Shown in pieces: positions 54,396 to 56,948 of a stretch of DNA of 56,948 nucleotides. The stretch comes from an uncultured Saprospiraceae bacterium. Lineage in GTDB: Bacteria > Bacteroidota > Bacteroidia > Chitinophagales > Saprospiraceae. Under the pieces are notes generated by a model that saw nothing but the letters and a program-made list of their open reading frames with translations, ran no database searches and was not told where the DNA came from. Position 1 is the first letter of the stretch. Every line of letters starts with the position of its first letter. The position numbers were made by a program, and so were the translations under genes. The stretch covers positions 1 through 56,948 of the forward strand of contig CALLAE010000114.1 in the NCBI GenBank assembly GCA_938002665.1. Direction: 5' to 3'.

Positions 54396-55262
54396 GTGAA
54401 AGCAGCTTCAAAATACAATTCCTTTCTTGGGCTCAATTTAGCGCTGATTATGATCAGTACCTCTGGGGTATTTGGAAGGACACTAAGGATGGATCCAGAA
54501 GTATCTATTTTTTGGAGATGCTTGCTCGCAACTATCTGTCTAGGTAGTTTTTTATATTTCAGAAAAGCCGACCTTTCCATAAAATCTAAACATGACTTCA
54601 ATCTCATCATGATCGGCGGTGGGCTGATGGGTTTTCATTGGGTCACTTATTTCTATTCTCTTTCCCTAGCTAATGTAGCCATAGCCATTCTGACGCTGCA
54701 TACCTTTCCCGCTATGACTGCTATCTTAGAACCACTTATTCTCAAAACAAAATTCCAATTCTACCATCTAGTATTAGCAGCGTTGGTCATGGGTGGCATC
54801 TACACTATCTCCCCCAGTATGGATTTAGGTGATGACGTCGTGTTAGCTATTTTGTTTGGATTATTTTCTGCACTTGCCTATGCCCTGAGAAATATATTTA
54901 CACGGAAAGTTATGCCTAACTATAATGGCTCATCAATGATGTTTTTTCAGTTGTGTATCATGACCTTCATGCTTATCCCCTTCCCATTTCTGAAATCTAG
55001 TTCTGAATTGCTAACGCATGACTGGCCCTTTATATTAGGACTGGCAGTATTCACCACCTGTATAGGCCATACCTTGCTTGTTGTCAATCTAAAGAACTAT
55101 TCCGCAATTACCGTTGCCCTCATGAGTTCTATCATCCCTATCTATGGCATTCTGTGGCCGTATTTTTTCCTAAATGAAGTGCCCTCTCCAGCTACTTTAT
55201 TGGGCGGAGGACTTATACTGATTAGCTTTTTTGTAGAGGGATATATGAGTAATCGAAAGTAA
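54396..55262 (+). CDS. EamA-family (DMT superfamily) transporter
   Basis: This 288-residue inner-membrane protein has ten predicted helices in two EamA repeats ('LIMISTSGVFGRTLRMDPEV' then SIFWRC, and 'AILFGLFSALAYALRNIFTR'). It ends 'LLGGGLILISFFVEGYMSNR'. DMT carriers often export amino acids or other metabolites; no substrate is assigned. The start is GTG at 54396, five bases after the PhzF stop, so it belongs to the same transcript. Confidence 0.92.
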   Translation: MKAASKYNSFLGLNLALIMISTSGVFGRTLRMDPEVSIFWRCLLATICLGSFLYFRKADLSIKSKHDFNLIMIGGGLMGFHWVTYFYSLSLANVAIAILTLHTFPAMTAILEPLILKTKFQFYHLVLAALVMGGIYTISPSMDLGDDVVLAILFGLFSALAYALRNIFTRKVMPNYNGSSMMFFQLCIMTFMLIPFPFLKSSSELLTHDWPFILGLAVFTTCIGHTLLVVNLKNYSAITVALMSSIIPIYGILWPYFFLNEVPSPATLLGGGLILISFFVEGYMSNRK

Positions 55263-55299
55263 ATCTAAGTTTAAGTATAAGTTTTTTTACCCTCTCAAT

Positions 55300-55569
55300 T
55301 GACCCGTCCTAAAATAAGTTGACAGGTTAATTAATGATTCTTTGATTCAATTTGTAATAATTTTTCCATCTTCTATTCATAGGACCACATCCTTTATGTG
55401 CTTGATTTGGTGTCATCATGTCGCAACTTAAGTGCGGTCTAAATGAATTATATCTATGCACTGCCTGATCTATTGTGTATCCTAATTCATATTGGTTCTC
55501 CAATAGCAAAGGTTCTTTTAATCCTGACATAACTTTACATGTTGTGTCAACGTATTTCAGGACAAGACA
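55300..55569 (-). mobile_element. Internally deleted IS3-type insertion element
   Basis: Imperfect 25-base terminal inverted repeats lie at 55300-55324 and 55545-55569. They share GTCCT, AAATA and GTTGACA blocks, match at 19 of 25 positions, begin TG and end CA. AAT at 55297-55299 and 55570-55572 flanks the element as a 3-base target duplication. Only a transposase C-terminal piece remains inside, so the 270-base element cannot move by itself. IS3-type elements duplicate 3-5 bases, which fits. Confidence 0.75.
55327..55530 (-). pseudogene. IS3-family transposase, C-terminal fragment
   Basis: The 67-residue fragment 'DQAVHRYNSFRPHLSCDMMT' then PNQAHKG is the end of the IS3-type integrase core (compare the usual YNxxRPHxxL...TP pattern). 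The upstream DDE residues Asp and Asp are missing. The frame runs back to the terminal inverted repeat, so the 5' part was deleted and the end joined directly. It is not functional as a transposase. Confidence 0.75.
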
Positions 55570-55608
55570 AATTTCCCACGCTGGCGGGGGCTAGGGGGTG
55601 GAACTTTT
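55570..55608. repeat. GC-rich repeat, copy 1
   Basis: This unit, running from AATTT through CACGCTGGCGGGG and CTAGGGGGTGG to AACTTTT, is nearly identical to 55650-55687 (one substitution, one indel). Both copies are preceded by AAGTNT-type hexamer runs and CCCTC. In copy 1 these lie on the other side of the insertion element (55262-55299), so the element interrupted an about 80-base tandem unit. Confidence 0.8.
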
Positions 55609-55649
55609 ATAAGTTTAAGTCTAAGTTCAAGTTCAAGTATAACCCTCAC

Positions 55650-55687
55650 AATTTACCACGCTGGCGGGGCTAGGGGGTGGAACTTTT
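55650..55687. repeat. GC-rich repeat, copy 2
   Basis: This is the second copy of the unit at 55570-55608, uninterrupted. It lies 3 bases from the stop codon of the ABC-F gene. The hexamer-like run 55609-55640 (AAGTTTAAGTCTAAGTTCAAG...) precedes it. The 428-base gap 55263-55690 contains only these repeats and the insertion element. Confidence 0.8.
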
Positions 55688-55690
55688 CAT

Positions 55691-56948
55691 TTACTTACTA
55701 AGATTAATCTCCTTCAGATTCTCTATCCTATTACGAGCCAGAAAATCATCTATCGTCTCAAAGTGTTCTATCACTCTCTTGTCCTTAAACTCAAAGACCT
55801 TATTGGATAGTCCCTGTAGAAAAGCTCTGTCGTGTGACACTAGAATCAGCGTGCCATCAAAATCCAACAAAGCTTCCTTAAGTACATCTTTAGATTTAAG
55901 ATCTAAGTGATTAGTCGGCTCATCGAGAATAAGCAGATTGACAGGTTCTAGGAGTAGCTTGACCATGGCAAGTCTTGTGCGCTCTCCACCTGATAAGACT
56001 GAAACTTTTTTGTCTATATCATCACCGCTGAACATAAAGCGGCCCAAGATATTTTTAAGCTGAGTCCTTATCTCTCCCTTTGCTACCTCCTCTACCGTTT
56101 CGAATATAGTGAGTTGGGGATCTAGGAGGGATGCTTGATTTTGTGCAAAGTAGCCGACTTCCACATTATGACCCAATCCGCACTCTCCCTCAAATTCTAT
56201 CTCGCCTAGCAAAGCCTTTATCATAGTCGACTTACCTTCTCCATTCCTACCCACAAAAGAAACTTTCTCACCGCGCTCTATAGACAGATCAGCATCTTTA
56301 AATACGACCTTGTCTCCATAGCTTTTTGATAGACCTTTAGCTGTAACGGGGTAATCGCCTGAGCGCTTGCATGCTGGGAAGCGTAGTTTGATAGAGGAAG
56401 TATCCACCTCATCCACTTCTATGATTTCCAGTTTCTCTAGCATGCGCTCTACTGAACTGACTTGGTTGGTCTTAGAATAGGTCCCTTTAAATCTCTCTAT
56501 GAAGCGCTTGTTATCAGCAATCATTTTCTGCTGCTCTTTATAGGCCTTGAGCTGATGCGCACGGCGGTCCTTACGCAATTCTAAATAGTGAGAGTAATTA
56601 GCTTTATAATCATAGATTCTACCCATCGTGATCTCGATAGTCCTATTTGTAATATTATCTATAAAGGCTTTGTCGTGAGAGATGACTAGCACGGCCTTGG
56701 CTTTATTGACTAAGAAGTCTTCTAGCCAGATGACTGATTCTATATCGATATGATTAGTCGGCTCATCTAAGAGTATAAGATCAGGCTTCTGTAAGAGAAT
56801 CTTTGCCAACTCTATACGCATCCGCCACCCACCGCTAAACTCACTGGTGGGGCGCTGCATATCTTCTTGCTTAAAACCGAGACCCTTTAGTGTCTTCTCT
56901 ACTTCAGCGTCATAATTCACCTCTTCTAAGGCATAGTACACTTCTCCC
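55691..56948 (-). CDS. ABC-F family ATPase (partial; N-terminus beyond the window)
   Basis: The last 419 codons of an ABC-F protein are present; the frame is open through the window edge, so the start lies outside. Visible parts are the first domain's signature and Walker B ('FSGGWRMRIELAKILLQKPD' then LILLDEPTNHID), the interdomain linker (about 112-190), and the second Walker A 'GRNGEGKSTMIKALLG'. The second signature is 'LSGGERTRLAMVKLLLEPVN' with LLILDEPTNHLD. ABC-F proteins act on the ribosome, resolving stalled states or protecting from antibiotics; they have no membrane part. No C-terminal extension follows. The subgroup (Uup, YbiT or other) cannot be set from this part. Confidence 0.93.
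   Translation of the reverse strand, partial: GEVYYALEEVNYDAEVEKTLKGLGFKQEDMQRPTSEFSGGWRMRIELAKILLQKPDLILLDEPTNHIDIESVIWLEDFLVNKAKAVLVISHDKAFIDNITNRTIEITMGRIYDYKANYSHYLELRKDRRAHQLKAYKEQQKMIADNKRFIERFKGTYSKTNQVSSVERMLEKLEIIEVDEVDTSSIKLRFPACKRSGDYPVTAKGLSKSYGDKVVFKDADLSIERGEKVSFVGRNGEGKSTMIKALLGEIEFEGECGLGHNVEVGYFAQNQASLLDPQLTIFETVEEVAKGEIRTQLKNILGRFMFSGDDIDKKVSVLSGGERTRLAMVKLLLEPVNLLILDEPTNHLDLKSKDVLKEALLDFDGTLILVSHDRAFLQGLSNKVFEFKDKRVIEHFETIDDFLARNRIENLKEINLSK

Noticed and set aside
1-56948. CRISPR arrays, tRNA and rRNA genes, riboswitches
   Set aside because: No regularly spaced repeat-spacer pattern, cloverleaf-like tRNA or rRNA segment was seen in the gaps. The leaders of cysE, asd and susC are too short or lack recognisable riboswitch cores. 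A covariance-model search would be decisive.

Overview
The window is AT-leaning bacterial DNA with a clear Bacteroidota signature. It has a SusC/SusD pair, type IX secretion (T9SS) parts (a PorP/SprF protein and a plug-type DUF5103 protein), four intact proteins ending in T9SS sorting domains, and promoters of the Bacteroidota form TTTG/TTG-N19/20-TAnnTTTG. The M36 peptidase, lamin-tail protein and ECF sigma/barrel/PorP cluster fit a Saprospiria-like lineage, but that placement is inference from gene style only.

Layout. 1-4415 (+): cysteine synthesis (cysE, cysM), a WG-repeat-like secreted protein and an NTF2-like protein. 4424-6234: a hipB-hipA toxin-antitoxin pair with its own promoter and operator, flanked by a 26-base direct repeat copied from the 3' end of the next gene. 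6211-25497 (-): a large xylan/xylose utilisation locus. In transcription order it holds an SSS sugar symporter, SusC, SusD, a TIG-domain surface lipoprotein, a 984-residue protein with five cysteine-pair modules, a GH10 xylanase, a GH3 beta-xylosidase-like enzyme, a xylulokinase fused to a helix-turn-helix domain, xylose isomerase, a 58-residue membrane protein and a dihydrodiol/xylose-dehydrogenase-like oxidoreductase. A strong intrinsic terminator lies inside it, before the xylanase gene. 25684-28640: a secreted hypothetical protein, a gamma carbonic anhydrase-like protein, a TraB/GumN lipoprotein and a TrmH-type rRNA methyltransferase that lacks a normal start codon. 28989-36046: an exported M36 metallopeptidase, a terminator, a coiled-coil protein with a 57-base tandem repeat, and asd. 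36293-40934 (+): a lamin-tail protein, an EEP-family protein, a GNAT protein and the T9SS plug. 41226-45291 (+): a lipoprotein, an ECF sigma factor, an anti-sigma/beta-barrel chimera and PorP/SprF. 45354-47047 (+): an amine-oxidase-like flavoprotein whose apparent start is ATA, and a glyoxalase-like protein. 47071-52805 (-): a glycine-zipper protein, a T9SS cargo protein with a cargo remnant just upstream, and an ABC transporter. 52859-55262 (+): an esterase, a PhzF protein and an EamA permease. 55300-56948: a decayed IS3-type element inside a tandem repeat, then an ABC-F gene cut by the window edge.

How the genes work together. The xylan locus is a self-contained pathway. Surface proteins would bind and cut xylan, SusCD would import oligomers, GH3 would release xylose, the symporter would bring xylose into the cytoplasm, and XylA and XylB would feed it into the pentose phosphate pathway. 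No dedicated regulator is visible in the locus. The only DNA-binding domain there is the one fused to the xylulokinase, so the kinase may also act as the locus regulator. This is the most interesting feature of the window.
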